From positions 1 through 36,022 of the forward strand of contig CAIXBR010000002.1 in assembly GCA_903917735.1 (NCBI GenBank): 36,022 bases of DNA. Direction: 5' to 3'. The stretch comes from an uncultured Elusimicrobia bacterium (GTDB lineage Bacteria > Elusimicrobiota > Elusimicrobia > Elusimicrobiales > UBA9959). The notes under the pieces are model-generated. The model had not been told where the DNA came from, did no database searches, and saw only the letters and a program-made list of their open reading frames with translations. The position numbers were made by a program, and so were the translations under genes. The stretch's first letter is position 1. The number at the start of each line of letters is the position of its first letter. This document shows, in pieces, positions 16,167-25,283 of this stretch.

Positions 16167-16886
16167 ATGTTCGCTGAAGGCTATATCGGCATAGCTGGGA
16201 TCATCGGTGTGGGCAAGTCCACGCTTACAATGGAGCTGGCCAAGGTCCTTAATTTCGAGCCGGTCCTCGAAGAGGTGGGGGGCAACCCGTACCTGGAAAG
16301 TTTTTACGGCGATATGAAGCAGTTCGGCACCATCATGCAGATCTGGCTGCTGAACCACCGCTTCCGCCAGCACCGGGAGTTCGTCTCCCGCATCAGCCTG
16401 GGCAAGATCCGCGGCGTGGTGCAGGACCGGACCATCTGGGAGGACACCATTTTCGCGCGCATGCTGAACCGGCATCCGGATAAGATCATCTCGGACATGG
16501 ATTACAACACCTACCTGGACCTGTTCGACAATATGGTGCTGCGCGAGATGGTCTACCCCCAGCTTATGATCTTCCTGGACTGCCGCGTAGAGACCTCCAT
16601 CGCCCGCATCAAGTCCCGCGGCCGCAACATGGAAAAAAGCATCGACCCCTCCTACCTGAAAAGCCTGCAGGAGAACTACTACGAATTCATCGAGGAAATG
16701 GAGGACGCCGGCGTGCGCATCCTCCGCCTTAACTGGGAGAGCTACCAGCCGATAAGCGAGGTGGCGCGCCTGGTCCATGAGTATTCGCTCAAGCCCTCCA
16801 ACTTCACCAAGTGGGTGCGCCCGCTCAGGAAGCTGGGTATAGAGAACGCGGCCAACCTTCCTAACAAAGTGGCGGTCGGGCGCTGA
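16167..16886 (+). CDS. Deoxynucleoside kinase (dAK/dGK family)
   Basis: The 239-residue enzyme phosphorylates deoxynucleosides (most likely dA or dG) to 5'-monophosphates in purine salvage. Motifs are the P-loop GIIGVGKST near residue 10, LEEVGGNPYLESFY, a catalytic/base-recognition segment VQDRTIWED, and a lid region IARIKSRGRNMEKSID. The insertion and size fit the bacterial deoxyadenosine/deoxyguanosine kinase group, though the exact base cannot be decided. An AAGGAAGG ribosome binding site precedes the ATG. Its TGA overlaps the cmk ATG (TGATG), so both nucleotide kinases are co-translated. Confidence 0.88.
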   Translation: MFAEGYIGIAGIIGVGKSTLTMELAKVLNFEPVLEEVGGNPYLESFYGDMKQFGTIMQIWLLNHRFRQHREFVSRISLGKIRGVVQDRTIWEDTIFARMLNRHPDKIISDMDYNTYLDLFDNMVLREMVYPQLMIFLDCRVETSIARIKSRGRNMEKSIDPSYLKSLQENYYEFIEEMEDAGVRILRLNWESYQPISEVARLVHEYSLKPSNFTKWVRPLRKLGIENAANLPNKVAVGR

Positions 16887-17575
16887 TGCGGCCGAACGGC
16901 ATAGTTATAGCCATAGACGGCCCGGCCGGCGTGGGGAAGTCCACCGTCGGGAAGCTTGTGGCCTCGCGCCTCGGCTACAGTTTTATCAGCACCGGCAAGA
17001 TGTACCGGGCCCTGGCCTGGAAAGCGCTGGAACTCGGGCTGGGCCTGGAAGACGAAGGCGCGCTGGTGGATCTCGCCGAGGCCCTTAAATGGGCCTTTCC
17101 GAAGGGCGAAGGCCCTGAGGCCGGGATTTCCCTGGACGGGCGGCGGCTGGAGCTGGAGCTCACCGACGAGGCCGTTAGCCGCGCCAGCTCCGGCATAGCC
17201 AAGCTGGCGGGTGTACGGCTCTTCATGCTGGGCATGCAGCGCCAGGCCGGCAGGGCCGGCGGGATGGTGATGGAAGGCCGCGACATAGGCACCAACGTTT
17301 TCCCCGATGCCGAGCTGAAGGTTTACCTGGACGCTTCCCCAGAAGCCCGCGCCCGGCGCAGGGTGGGCCAGCTGAAAGCCCAGGGCACGGAGGCCGACTA
17401 CTCCGGCATACTGGATTTCATAATCAAGCGCGACGCGCAGGATTCCGGCCGCAAAAATAACCCGCTCAGGAAGGCGGACGACGCCCACTACCTGGATTCC
17501 ACGGAAATGCCGAGGGAGAAGGTTGTGGAGTCCATAGTTGAACTTTATAAACGTCTCGGCGAGAGTGGTAAATAA
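16886..17575 (+). CDS. cmk: Cytidylate kinase
   Basis: The 229-residue P-loop kinase makes CDP/dCDP from CMP/dCMP. It has IAIDGPAGVGKSTVGKLVAS at residues 8-27, the NMP-binding ISTGKMYRALA, GRDIGTNVFPDA and the lid RRRVGQLKAQ, all typical. The final segment (RKNNPLRKADDAHYLDSTEM) is the usual Cmk C-terminus. It overlaps the preceding stop and its own stop overlaps the plsC start (TAATG). The order cmk - plsC - S1 protein is common in bacteria and supports all three calls. Confidence 0.95.
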   Translation: MRPNGIVIAIDGPAGVGKSTVGKLVASRLGYSFISTGKMYRALAWKALELGLGLEDEGALVDLAEALKWAFPKGEGPEAGISLDGRRLELELTDEAVSRASSGIAKLAGVRLFMLGMQRQAGRAGGMVMEGRDIGTNVFPDAELKVYLDASPEARARRRVGQLKAQGTEADYSGILDFIIKRDAQDSGRKNNPLRKADDAHYLDSTEMPREKVVESIVELYKRLGESGK

Positions 17576-18198
17576 TGCCGGCTTCACCCAATAAAGAAAG
17601 GCCTTTTCCCCTGCTTGTGTTCTACGCTTCCCTCAGGGCCTGTTTCAGGATCTTGAATTCCATAAAAGTCCGGGGTTTGGAAAAAATACCCCCTTCCGGC
17701 CCTCTTATCATAGCCTGCAATCATCTTTCCGTCTCCGATCCTCCCGCGCTGCTGTCCTTTACCGCCCTGGTCCGCCTGCCCAATATCATCGCCAAAAAGG
17801 AACTGTTCTCTTTCGGGCCTTTCCGCTATTTGCTGAACCGCTGGGGGGCCATACCGGTGGACCGCCGCAGGGAAGGCGGCGACCTGGGCGCGCTGCGCGG
17901 CTGCCTTGCCGCGCTGAAGAACGAGGGCTGTCTGGTCATCTTTCCGGAGGGTACCAGGGCTAAGGGGCACAAGCTGAAACCCAAGGCGGGGGTGGCCCTT
18001 ATGGCCCACAAATCCGGAGCGCCGGTGCTGTGCGCGCGCATATTTAACAGCGATAATTTCTCAAAATTAGGTAAAATAACTATTAAGTACGGCGGTATGC
18101 GGCGCTTCGAGCCCCCCGCTGACGGCGACCTTAAGGCCGCCTACGCCAGCTTTTCAGAAAGTGTCATGGCGGACATTTTTTCTATAACAGAGGAGTAG
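17575..18198 (+). CDS. plsC: 1-acyl-sn-glycerol-3-phosphate acyltransferase (PlsC family)
   Basis: This 207-residue membrane-associated enzyme adds the second acyl chain in phosphatidic acid synthesis. Motif I is NHLSVSD (the HX4D catalytic pair), motif II AIPVDRRREGGD, motif III FPEGTRAKG, and motif IV lies near GAPVLCARIF. A hydrophobic N-terminal segment can dip into the membrane. Length is standard. It is coupled to cmk by a one-base overlap and followed after seven bases by the S1-domain gene. Confidence 0.92.
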   Translation: MPASPNKERPFPLLVFYASLRACFRILNSIKVRGLEKIPPSGPLIIACNHLSVSDPPALLSFTALVRLPNIIAKKELFSFGPFRYLLNRWGAIPVDRRREGGDLGALRGCLAALKNEGCLVIFPEGTRAKGHKLKPKAGVALMAHKSGAPVLCARIFNSDNFSKLGKITIKYGGMRRFEPPADGDLKAAYASFSESVMADIFSITEE

Positions 18199-18205
18199 TA
18201 CCCCA

Positions 18206-19423
18206 ATGGAAACAAACGAGACCCCCCAGGAAGACCAGGAAAAAGCCGCGCAGGAAGCGGCGGCGCCGTCCGGAGGCGAGAAGCCGGCCGTCGACGAGAA
18301 CCTGTCGATGGAGGACCTGCTGAAGGCAGAGGCCGCGGTCTCCGAAAAAGTTTATTCCCGCGGCGTCGTAGCGGTCCGCGTGGTGCAGGTGACCGCCGAC
18401 CTGGTGCTGGTGGACATCGGCGAAAAGAAAGAAGCCGCCATCCCGCTGGCGGATTTCCAGGACGAGAAAACCCCCGCGCCTGGCGACGAAGTGCAGGCCG
18501 TGCTGGAAAAAAAAGGCGGCGAAGGCCGCTACACCATGATGTCCCACCGGCGCGCCCGCGAACGGGCCGCCTGGGAAATCGCCAAGAAGATGTTCGAGGC
18601 CAAGGAGCGGGTGAAAGGCAAGGTCACCGAGATAGTGAAGGGCGGCTACATAGTCGATATCGCCGGTATGCGCGGTTTTATGCCGCTTTCCCTTTCCGAG
18701 CTCGGCGGCGCCCACAAGCATTATCTGCCCCCGAACGCCAAGATAAAGTTCTACATAACCGACCTGAACGAGAAAGACCACAAAGTAGTGGTTTCCCGCC
18801 GCCAGGTGCTGGAAGAGGACGAGAAGGACCGCCGCGGCCAGGTGCTGGGCGAAGTGAACCCCGGCCACGTAGTGCGCGGCGTGGTCTCCAAGGTTACCGA
18901 GGAAGGCCTGCTGGTGCGGTTCCAGGGCATAGAGGGCATAGTGCATTGCGCCGACGTGGCCTGGCGCAACCCGGTAGAGGCCATGAAGACCTACAGGCGC
19001 GGCCAGCGGGTAAAGTGCAAGGTCCTCTCCGTGGACAAGGAAGGGGAGAAGCTTGTTTTCGGGATGAAGCAGCTGATGCCGAACCCGGTGGACATGCTCA
19101 AGCGCAGGTTCGGGTACAAGTCCCGCATTAAAGTGAAGATAGCCGCGGTCACGCCGGAAGGCGCCACGGCGAATATCAGCGAGCTGGCGGAAGGCTTCAT
19201 CGCCCCCGACGCTTACGGCGCGGAAGGCGCTCCCAGGGAGGGCCAGGAGGTCAACGCCATAGTGGTGGGGATCAACTCCACCAACTTCCGCCTGAACCTC
19301 TCCATAAAGCAGTGCGAGGAACTGGAAGACCGCAAGCGCGTGCAGCAGTATATGAAAGGTTCCCCGTCGCTGACGCTCGGGCAGATACTGATGGATAATT
19401 CGGAGGACGAAGGTGAGCTATGA
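18206..19423 (+). CDS. rpsA: S1-domain RNA-binding protein, ribosomal protein S1-like
   Basis: The 405-residue protein has an acidic Ala/Glu-rich N-terminus and four S1 OB-fold repeats at about 48-115, 132-200, 212-283 and 295-375. The best-formed are repeat 2 (VKGKVTEIVKGGYIVDIAGM, then RGFMPLSLSE) and repeat 3 (VVRGVVSKVTEEGLLVRFQG). S1 helps the 30S subunit bind mRNA, especially those with weak Shine-Dalgarno sequences. With four repeats it is shorter than the six-repeat proteobacterial form but normal for other phyla. Its place after cmk supports the rpsA assignment; a general S1 translation factor is possible. The ATG at 18206 is preceded by GAGGAG. Confidence 0.85.
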   Translation: METNETPQEDQEKAAQEAAAPSGGEKPAVDENLSMEDLLKAEAAVSEKVYSRGVVAVRVVQVTADLVLVDIGEKKEAAIPLADFQDEKTPAPGDEVQAVLEKKGGEGRYTMMSHRRARERAAWEIAKKMFEAKERVKGKVTEIVKGGYIVDIAGMRGFMPLSLSELGGAHKHYLPPNAKIKFYITDLNEKDHKVVVSRRQVLEEDEKDRRGQVLGEVNPGHVVRGVVSKVTEEGLLVRFQGIEGIVHCADVAWRNPVEAMKTYRRGQRVKCKVLSVDKEGEKLVFGMKQLMPNPVDMLKRRFGYKSRIKVKIAAVTPEGATANISELAEGFIAPDAYGAEGAPREGQEVNAIVVGINSTNFRLNLSIKQCEELEDRKRVQQYMKGSPSLTLGQILMDNSEDEGEL

Positions 19424-20357
19424 GAAGCGTCCCAAACTTCTAAAGAACGCGCTCAACAAACTTATTCATTCTTACGGGGCGCCGCTCAGCATGTTCCTTG
19501 TTTTCCTGCTGGCGGCGCTTTACCTTTTTATAGGGCGCGGCGGCAGGTCGGCGCCGGAGTTCCCGCGGAAGGCTTCGGAGTTCATGCAGGCGGCCCGGGC
19601 CGGGCGCCGGCTGGTAGAGCTGCGCCGGCGGCTCGAGGCCGAGCCGGACGACATTCAGGCGCTGGCGGAATCGGGGCGGCTGAAGTACCAGCTGGGTCAG
19701 CCGAGCTATATAGAGGCCATAGCCGACCTGGAGCGCGCCCGCGCCCTGGGGCTGGCGGACGTGCGCTCCTTCTACTACCTGGGCAGCATGTACCAGGCCG
19801 TGGGGCTTTACGAATTTTCCGCGCAGGAGTACCGCAAGTTCCTGAACAATTACCCGCAGGACGAAGAAGTGCGCATGCTGCTGGCCAAACTTTCCTACTC
19901 GTCAGGCGACTACGCCGGGGCGATCCGCGAATATGAAACGCTGCTGAAGGACGGCCGGCAGGACCCGGTACTGCAGGAGAACCTGCTGCTATCGCGCTGG
20001 AAGAACAAGCAGGATTATTCAAAACCCATGTTCGACCTGCGCGCCCTGGGGCCCGCCGGCGCGTTCCTCGGAGATTACGCCGAGGGCCGGATAAAATACG
20101 AACTGAAAGATTACCAGACGGCCCACGCCCTGCTGAAAAAAGCCGTGGAGGCCGTGCCCTCCGCCGGGGCTTTCTCGGACCTGGCTGGCTTATACTGGCT
20201 GGCGGCCGATTCGGCCTACAGGGACAAGGATGAGGAAGCCTCTTACGCGTATCTGCAGGAACTGGTAAAGCTCAGCCCGGGCCACGAAGAGGGGCGCGTG
20301 CTGCTCGCCAAACTTGAAAAAGCGCGCGCCGCGGCCGCTAAGAAGAAAAAAAAGTAG
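19413..20357 (+). CDS. Membrane-anchored TPR protein
   Basis: The 314-residue protein has a basic N-terminus, one membrane helix at about 27-42 (MFLVFLLAALYLFI) and a periplasmic domain with at least five TPR-like units (for example DVRSFYYLGSMYQAVGLYEF and SAQEYRKFLNNYPQDEEVRM). It ends in a poly-Lys tail. It starts with GTG at 19413, inside the end of the S1 gene, with GGAGG at proper spacing. TPR proteins of this type scaffold envelope assemblies. The next gene encodes an outer-membrane-like peptidase fusion, which may be its partner. Confidence 0.7.
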   Translation: MSYEKRPKLLKNALNKLIHSYGAPLSMFLVFLLAALYLFIGRGGRSAPEFPRKASEFMQAARAGRRLVELRRRLEAEPDDIQALAESGRLKYQLGQPSYIEAIADLERARALGLADVRSFYYLGSMYQAVGLYEFSAQEYRKFLNNYPQDEEVRMLLAKLSYSSGDYAGAIREYETLLKDGRQDPVLQENLLLSRWKNKQDYSKPMFDLRALGPAGAFLGDYAEGRIKYELKDYQTAHALLKKAVEAVPSAGAFSDLAGLYWLAADSAYRDKDEEASYAYLQELVKLSPGHEEGRVLLAKLEKARAAAAKKKKK

Positions 20358-20375
20358 CGCCGTACCCGGGGCAAG

Positions 20376-23216
20376 ATGGTTTTAAAACACACCTATATGC
20401 GTTTTTTGCGCCGGGTCCTTCCGGCGGCGTTGCTTTTTGTCTTCGCCGCCGCGGCCCGGGCCTCGGAGAACAGGGTGATAATAAAAGATTTCGACTGGAA
20501 GATCTATTCCACCGAGCATTTTGATATCCACTACTACTCCGGCTCCGAGCCCTGGCTGGCCTACGCCTCCGGCGTGCTGGAGAGCGCCTATAAAAGGGAA
20601 AGCGCGGACCTGAATCCCGCGCTTTCGAAGCGCATCCCGTTCTTCCTTTACGGGTCCATCAACGACATGGAGCAGACTTCCATAACGGACGTTTCGGACG
20701 GGATAGGCGGCCTCACCGAACCCTATAAGGACCGTTTTATGGTCTGGTCCGACGGCTCCAGGCAATGGCTGAAGGACGTGATGGAGCACGAGTTCGCGCA
20801 CGAGGCGCAGTTCAGCATTCTCGTCGACGGTTTCTGGAAAAGCGCCCGCATACTTAAGACCTATATCTACCCGCTCTGGATGATGGAGGGCATGGCCGAA
20901 TACGAGACGGGTCTTAGCGATTACGCCGTGGAAAAGATGTACGTGCGCGACGCGGTCCTTTCCGGAGGCCTTATCCCGCTGAGCCGCCTTGCCCAGTTCG
21001 GCCACCTTAAGCCCCACCAGACCACGCTGGCCTATAAGACGGGCGCCCAGGCCATACGCTTCCTGGCGGAGCAGTACGGGGACGACAAGCCGCGCCGGAT
21101 GCTGGAGCTTTTCCGCAACCGCTACGACGCCGGCTCCGTGCTTGTCCAGCTTATCGGCGCGGACCTGCCGGACTTTGAGAAAAAATTCTCCGAATACCTT
21201 GACTTTAAATACCTGGCCGAAGCTAAGAACGAGCGGCTGCAGGAGCCCGGCTATTACGGAAGGCAGCTTACCCGCGGTTCGCAGAATATTCCCGAGTTCA
21301 ACGTGAGCCCCGCCCTTTCTCCCGACGGGAAGCGGCTGGCTTTTCTCTCTACGCGCGAGGGGAACCCGCCGCAGCTGAGGCTGCGGGACCTGGAGACCGG
21401 CCGCGAGAGGGACCTGCCGGCCCTGTCCGCCGGAGCGGAGAACATCCCTTACGGGCGTTTTACCAAACCCCTGCGCTCCCTGGCCTGGTCGCCGGACGGC
21501 AAACGCCTGGCCTTCTCCGGCCAGAAGAACCACCGCGAATATATTTTCCTTTACGACCCGGCCTCCGGGAAAGTTTCCCGCGCCGGCTTCGAGGGCCTGA
21601 CGGAGGCAAGGCAGCCGGTCTTCTCGCCCGACGGGAAGAAACTGGCCTTCGTGGGCATGAAAGGGAGCTTTAACGACCTTTACGAGGCGCCGGTGGAGCG
21701 CTTGGCGGCCGGGGGCGAACTGCCTTTTTCCGCCCTGACGCGGCTTACCGACAGCGCGCAGGACGAGGCCTCTCCGACCTACTCGCCGGACGGTTCGGAG
21801 CTTGCCTACTCCTGCGAGATAGAGCTGGCCGGAGGGCCGGGCCGGGCCCTCTGCCTGCTCCCGCGCGGCGGGAAACCTTCCGTTATACCGCTCACTGCCG
21901 GCAGCGTCTACGACCCCGTCTTTTCTTCCGACGGCAGGCGCGTTTATTTCGTTTCCGACTCCGGGAATGATTTCGAACTTTACTCCCTGGACCGGGCCTC
22001 CGGGAGTGTGTTCCGCCTTACCAGGAACTTCGGGGGGATATTCACGCCCGCCGTAGCCGGCGAGAAGGTTTATTTTTCCGCTTTCAGGCGCGGAGGGATG
22101 GACGTTTACGAGGCTGCCCCGGAAAACTTCCTTTATGAAAAACAGCCCGAAGCGCCGAAGCCGCCGGAGGCTTTTGAGGTGGCGGTGTCCAGCGGCGCCT
22201 TCCTGCCCTACCGCTTCAAGGCGTCGACCGACCTTTTTTACCCGGCTTTCCTTTTTTCTTCACCCGGCGGCATCTTCTGGATGAACTACTGGCAGGCCTC
22301 CGACATGCTCGGCCGGCACAACGTCAGCATGTACCTGAATTACAATTCCGGCTCCGACTACCTGAACCTGCAGGCCAATTATTCGTATGTCCGGTGGCGG
22401 ATGCCGCTGCTGCTGCAGGCCGACGCCCTTACCTACGACGGCGTGGTAAACTCGGACGGGCTGGAATACAATAAACGCTATTCCCGCGGCGCGGCGGGCA
22501 CGGCCTGGCCCTTCGACCGGCACAACCAGGTAGAAACTTTCGCCATAGTGAAGGACGAGACGAACGACTACAAGAATATAGTCCCTACGGAGCGGCTGCG
22601 CACCAGGGGAATACAGACCTCCTATGTGCGCGACACTGTGGACGGGCTTTATCTTGTGGCGGTGAAGGGGTCCCGGACGGAGCTTTCCTGGCTGACGGCC
22701 CTGGACACGGCCGGGGGGAACCTTAAATACGACGTGTACACGCTGCAGTACCTGAAGTATTTCCCTCTCTCGAAGCGGGCCGCCTTCGTCAACCGGTTCA
22801 TAGCCGGGCGCAGCGTCGGGCGCGACCGGCGGACGTTTAATTTCGGCGGCCTGGGTGGAGTGCGCGCCCTTCGCTCCTCCTCCGCTGAATACGAAAAACC
22901 TGGCGTGTTCATGGAGAACGCCGAACTGCGCGTGCCGCTGGTGAAGGACTTGAACTACTATATGTGGTACATGTTCCCCGACTTCTATTTCAAGGCGCTT
23001 TACGGGAAGCTTTTCGTGGATTCGGCCTACGGCTGGGACCGGGGCGCGGACCTGCGGAGTTTCGGTGTTTCCAGGCTGGACAGCTCCGTGGGCGCCGGGG
23101 TGGACTTGCACGCCTTTGTGCTGCAGTCTTTCCAGCTGGTGCTCAGCCTGGATTGCGCCGTGCGCACCTCGGACGGGGGCAAGATAGTCTATTTCTACCT
23201 GGGGCCTCTTTTTTAA
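20376..23216 (+). CDS. Fusion of gluzincin-type metallopeptidase, TolB-like propeller and outer-membrane barrel
   Basis: The 946-residue protein has a signal peptide (residues about 8-29, cleavage near AAARAS). The first domain carries HEFAH at 138-142 and, about 30 residues later, WMMEGMAEYE with E171: the HEXXH plus distal Glu zinc site of peptidase-MA type gluzincins. Residues about 300-590 hold six or so PD40/TolB repeats (SPALSPDGKRLAFLSTR, AWSPDGKRLAFSG, VFSPDGKKLAFVG, TYSPDGSELAYS). The last 330 residues are aromatic-rich alternating strands ending in YFYLGPLF, resembling a BamA/surface-antigen type barrel (NFGGLGGVRALRSS). It probably acts at the outer membrane on other envelope proteins. 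The substrate is unknown. The start chosen is 20376; an ATG at 20397 is also possible. Confidence 0.75.
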   Translation: MVLKHTYMRFLRRVLPAALLFVFAAAARASENRVIIKDFDWKIYSTEHFDIHYYSGSEPWLAYASGVLESAYKRESADLNPALSKRIPFFLYGSINDMEQTSITDVSDGIGGLTEPYKDRFMVWSDGSRQWLKDVMEHEFAHEAQFSILVDGFWKSARILKTYIYPLWMMEGMAEYETGLSDYAVEKMYVRDAVLSGGLIPLSRLAQFGHLKPHQTTLAYKTGAQAIRFLAEQYGDDKPRRMLELFRNRYDAGSVLVQLIGADLPDFEKKFSEYLDFKYLAEAKNERLQEPGYYGRQLTRGSQNIPEFNVSPALSPDGKRLAFLSTREGNPPQLRLRDLETGRERDLPALSAGAENIPYGRFTKPLRSLAWSPDGKRLAFSGQKNHREYIFLYDPASGKVSRAGFEGLTEARQPVFSPDGKKLAFVGMKGSFNDLYEAPVERLAAGGELPFSALTRLTDSAQDEASPTYSPDGSELAYSCEIELAGGPGRALCLLPRGGKPSVIPLTAGSVYDPVFSSDGRRVYFVSDSGNDFELYSLDRASGSVFRLTRNFGGIFTPAVAGEKVYFSAFRRGGMDVYEAAPENFLYEKQPEAPKPPEAFEVAVSSGAFLPYRFKASTDLFYPAFLFSSPGGIFWMNYWQASDMLGRHNVSMYLNYNSGSDYLNLQANYSYVRWRMPLLLQADALTYDGVVNSDGLEYNKRYSRGAAGTAWPFDRHNQVETFAIVKDETNDYKNIVPTERLRTRGIQTSYVRDTVDGLYLVAVKGSRTELSWLTALDTAGGNLKYDVYTLQYLKYFPLSKRAAFVNRFIAGRSVGRDRRTFNFGGLGGVRALRSSSAEYEKPGVFMENAELRVPLVKDLNYYMWYMFPDFYFKALYGKLFVDSAYGWDRGADLRSFGVSRLDSSVGAGVDLHAFVLQSFQLVLSLDCAVRTSDGGKIVYFYLGPLF

Positions 23217-23236
23217 ATGCCCGCGGCTCTGGCGCA

Positions 23237-23261
23237 GGCCTTAGCCGTAAGCTGAAAGGCC
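23237..23261 (+). other. Hairpin in the spacer after the peptidase gene
   Basis: GGCCTTAGC (23237-23245) can pair with GCT and AAGGCC (23251-23261) with a two-base bulge. There is no T-run, so it is not a classical terminator; it could stabilise the mRNA 3' end. Confidence 0.3.
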
Positions 23262-23343
23262 AGGGTTCCGGCGCGTATTCTGCCTGCGGCTGAAGCCTGC
23301 GTCGTATAGCAATTGATAGGAGGAATATACTAAAATTCAGACT

Positions 23344-24477
23344 ATGAAGACCATCAAATTATTCTCTTTGTCAGCAGCTGTAATTTTCATCTCCGCAGCT
23401 GTTGTTTCAGCCCAGACGGCGGCGCAGACAGCGGTGAGCACTACAACGGCCGCCGGAGTTAGAAAAGCCGTTAACAAGACCCTTAAAAAAAAGACGCCGG
23501 TTAAGGCCGGCGCCAAAGCTCTTCCCAGGGCCGCAGCCAAACCCGCGGCCGCGGCGGCAAATCCGGCGGCCAGCCAGCCGGCAGCGGTTCAGCCCTCCGC
23601 CCCCGCGGTATCGTCTTTTGATGAGGCGGTATCTAAGCTGAACTCCTCCGACCCGGTGGTTCGCCGCCAGGGCGCGGATACTCTTATCCGCAGCCGCGAC
23701 CATGGCGCCGCTCCGCATCTCGCGAAGGCCTTGTCGGACTCTGCTCCTGCCGTGCGCGCTGCGGCCGTAGACGGCCTTTGCCAGATGGCGCACCGCGATT
23801 CTACCGAGGAGATAACCGAAATACTGCAGAAAGACCCGGATGCTTCCGTGCGCCAGCAGGCCGCCGGCTCTCTTTCCTATATGATGGACCCCGCGGCCGG
23901 GCCGGCCCTTGTGGCAGCCCTTAAAGACCCCGCTATAGCCGTGCGCTACGCGGCCGCCAACACACTGGGGGCAATGAAGTACGCGCCGGCCGAAGGCGCC
24001 CTGATAGACGCCCTGTCCCAGGCCGACATGCACCGTATAGCCATATCGGCCCTTGGGCAGCTGCAATCAAAAAAAGCCGCCCCAGCTATAGCCGCTTCAC
24101 TTTCAGACCAGGATAAATATACGAAGCTGGAGGCGGTAAAAGCCCTGGGCACGATAGGGGACAGTTCCTTCGCGGCCGATATTAAGAAACTGCTGGATAA
24201 GGCTGAAGATCCTTCCACGCGGGTAGAGGCCGCGCTTGCCCTGTCAAAATTCGGCATGTCCGATGGGCTGCTTACCGCCTATGAATTCACCTCGTCTCCC
24301 GACCTGAGTCTGAAAAACCGCGCTCTGGACGTCCTCAGTAATGTGGGCGACGCGCGCAGCCTTCAGTTCATCCAGGACGCCTATGCCGCCGAGAAGAACC
24401 CGGCAGTAAAAAGCATGTACGACTTTACGCGCCAGCGCCTGTCGGCCAGGTTGAAGATACCGCTGACCCTTCCGTGA
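23344..24477 (+). CDS. Exported HEAT-repeat protein
   Basis: The 377-residue protein starts with a signal peptide (MKTIKLFSLSAAVIFISAAV, cleavage near VSAQT) and an Ala/Lys/Pro-rich low-complexity stretch (about 30-90). It continues with seven or more HEAT/PBS-lyase type repeats of about 31 residues (for example DPAIAVRYAAANTLGAMKYA). HEAT arrays bind proteins; no enzymatic site is visible. The ribosome binding site is odd: AGGAGG at 23318-23323 is 20 bases from the ATG. A TATACT box at 23326-23331 suggests an extra promoter with a very short leader. It is followed closely by a small membrane protein. Confidence 0.75.
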   Translation: MKTIKLFSLSAAVIFISAAVVSAQTAAQTAVSTTTAAGVRKAVNKTLKKKTPVKAGAKALPRAAAKPAAAAANPAASQPAAVQPSAPAVSSFDEAVSKLNSSDPVVRRQGADTLIRSRDHGAAPHLAKALSDSAPAVRAAAVDGLCQMAHRDSTEEITEILQKDPDASVRQQAAGSLSYMMDPAAGPALVAALKDPAIAVRYAAANTLGAMKYAPAEGALIDALSQADMHRIAISALGQLQSKKAAPAIAASLSDQDKYTKLEAVKALGTIGDSSFAADIKKLLDKAEDPSTRVEAALALSKFGMSDGLLTAYEFTSSPDLSLKNRALDVLSNVGDARSLQFIQDAYAAEKNPAVKSMYDFTRQRLSARLKIPLTLP

Positions 24478-24483
24478 GCTGAA

Positions 24484-24792
24484 ATGGCAAAAAAACGCAG
24501 TCAGCCCGGCTCCGCAGGGGAGAAACTGTCAAAAGTTAACCGCGAAAGCCGGGATGGCGCGGATCCGGCGGCCTCGCCGGCCCCTGAAGGTGCTGTGGCG
24601 GGGGGGGATGCCGTTAAAAGCCGGATTCTCTGGATATTTGCCCTGATCTTGATACTTTCCGGGTTTGCGCTGCTTAAAAAGGCGGATCCGGGGGGGCAAA
24701 ACAGCTGGGCTACGGTCTCTCCTTTGTTTTTACTGTGCGGTTACCTGCTTGTTATTCCCGCTATTATCGTTTCCTACCGTACTAAAAGTTGA
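24484..24792 (+). CDS. Small two-helix membrane protein
   Basis: The 102-residue protein has a charged 44-residue cytoplasmic N-terminus and two membrane helices (about 46-64 and 77-97) separated by KKADPGGQNSWATVSP. The helix, Gly-rich loop and 'SPLFLLCGYLLVIPAII' pattern recalls the DUF3098-type family, but I cannot confirm that. The ATG lies six bases after the HEAT gene, so the two are co-transcribed. Function unknown. It is the last plus-strand gene before the direction of genes flips. Confidence 0.6.
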   Translation: MAKKRSQPGSAGEKLSKVNRESRDGADPAASPAPEGAVAGGDAVKSRILWIFALILILSGFALLKKADPGGQNSWATVSPLFLLCGYLLVIPAIIVSYRTKS

Positions 24793-24816
24793 GTACACAT
24801 CTTCCTCTGTTTTTTT

Positions 24817-24843
24817 AGGCCTGGGTTTCTACCCCGGCCTTTT
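24817..24843 (+). terminator. Intrinsic terminator after the plus-strand gene run
   Basis: AGGCC-T-GGGT (24817-24826) pairs with ACCC-C-GGCCT (24831-24840) with one internal mismatch and a TTCT loop, followed by TTTTAAATTT. It ends the transcript coming from the HEAT gene and small membrane gene. Confidence 0.75.
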
Positions 24844-25128
24844 AAATTTACTATCAATCCCTTTTTGCCTATTTTTTCGGGCTTCCGTTGCCTTTATAAT
24901 GGTTTGGAACTGCCCCCTCAGGGATGGTTCCCAGGTGTCTGGGATTTTCGGATCGGCTCGTGGTCTTTTTCCCCCTCACCGTAAAATCCGGCTGCCGGGT
25001 TTTTGCGGGCTTTTTATCCGCCTGGCTTCTGTTCGCCGCTCTTCATGGTCTTTTGTGGATTACCATAAGTGACCCGGGTGCAGGGTTTCAACCCCCTTCC
25101 AAGGCTTCATGGTGTTAGTAATCCTCTT

Positions 25129-25145
25129 AAAATCAGCCTGATTTT
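25129..25145. repeat. 17-bp palindrome
   Basis: AAAATCAG and CTGATTTT are perfect reverse complements around one central C. It may be a protein-binding site or a transcript-end hairpin (TTTTTT follows within ten bases). Confidence 0.5.
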
Positions 25146-25283
25146 CAGCTTTTTTGGCCTTCCCCGGACCGCTGTAAAGGGAGGCTTTAGGTGGTGTTTT
25201 GCGCCTGGCGCGGTTTAGGGGGGAGTTTCGGGCATTAGGGTGGTTTTACTGGCCTTGCCGTTGCGGGCTCCTTAACCGGTTTC

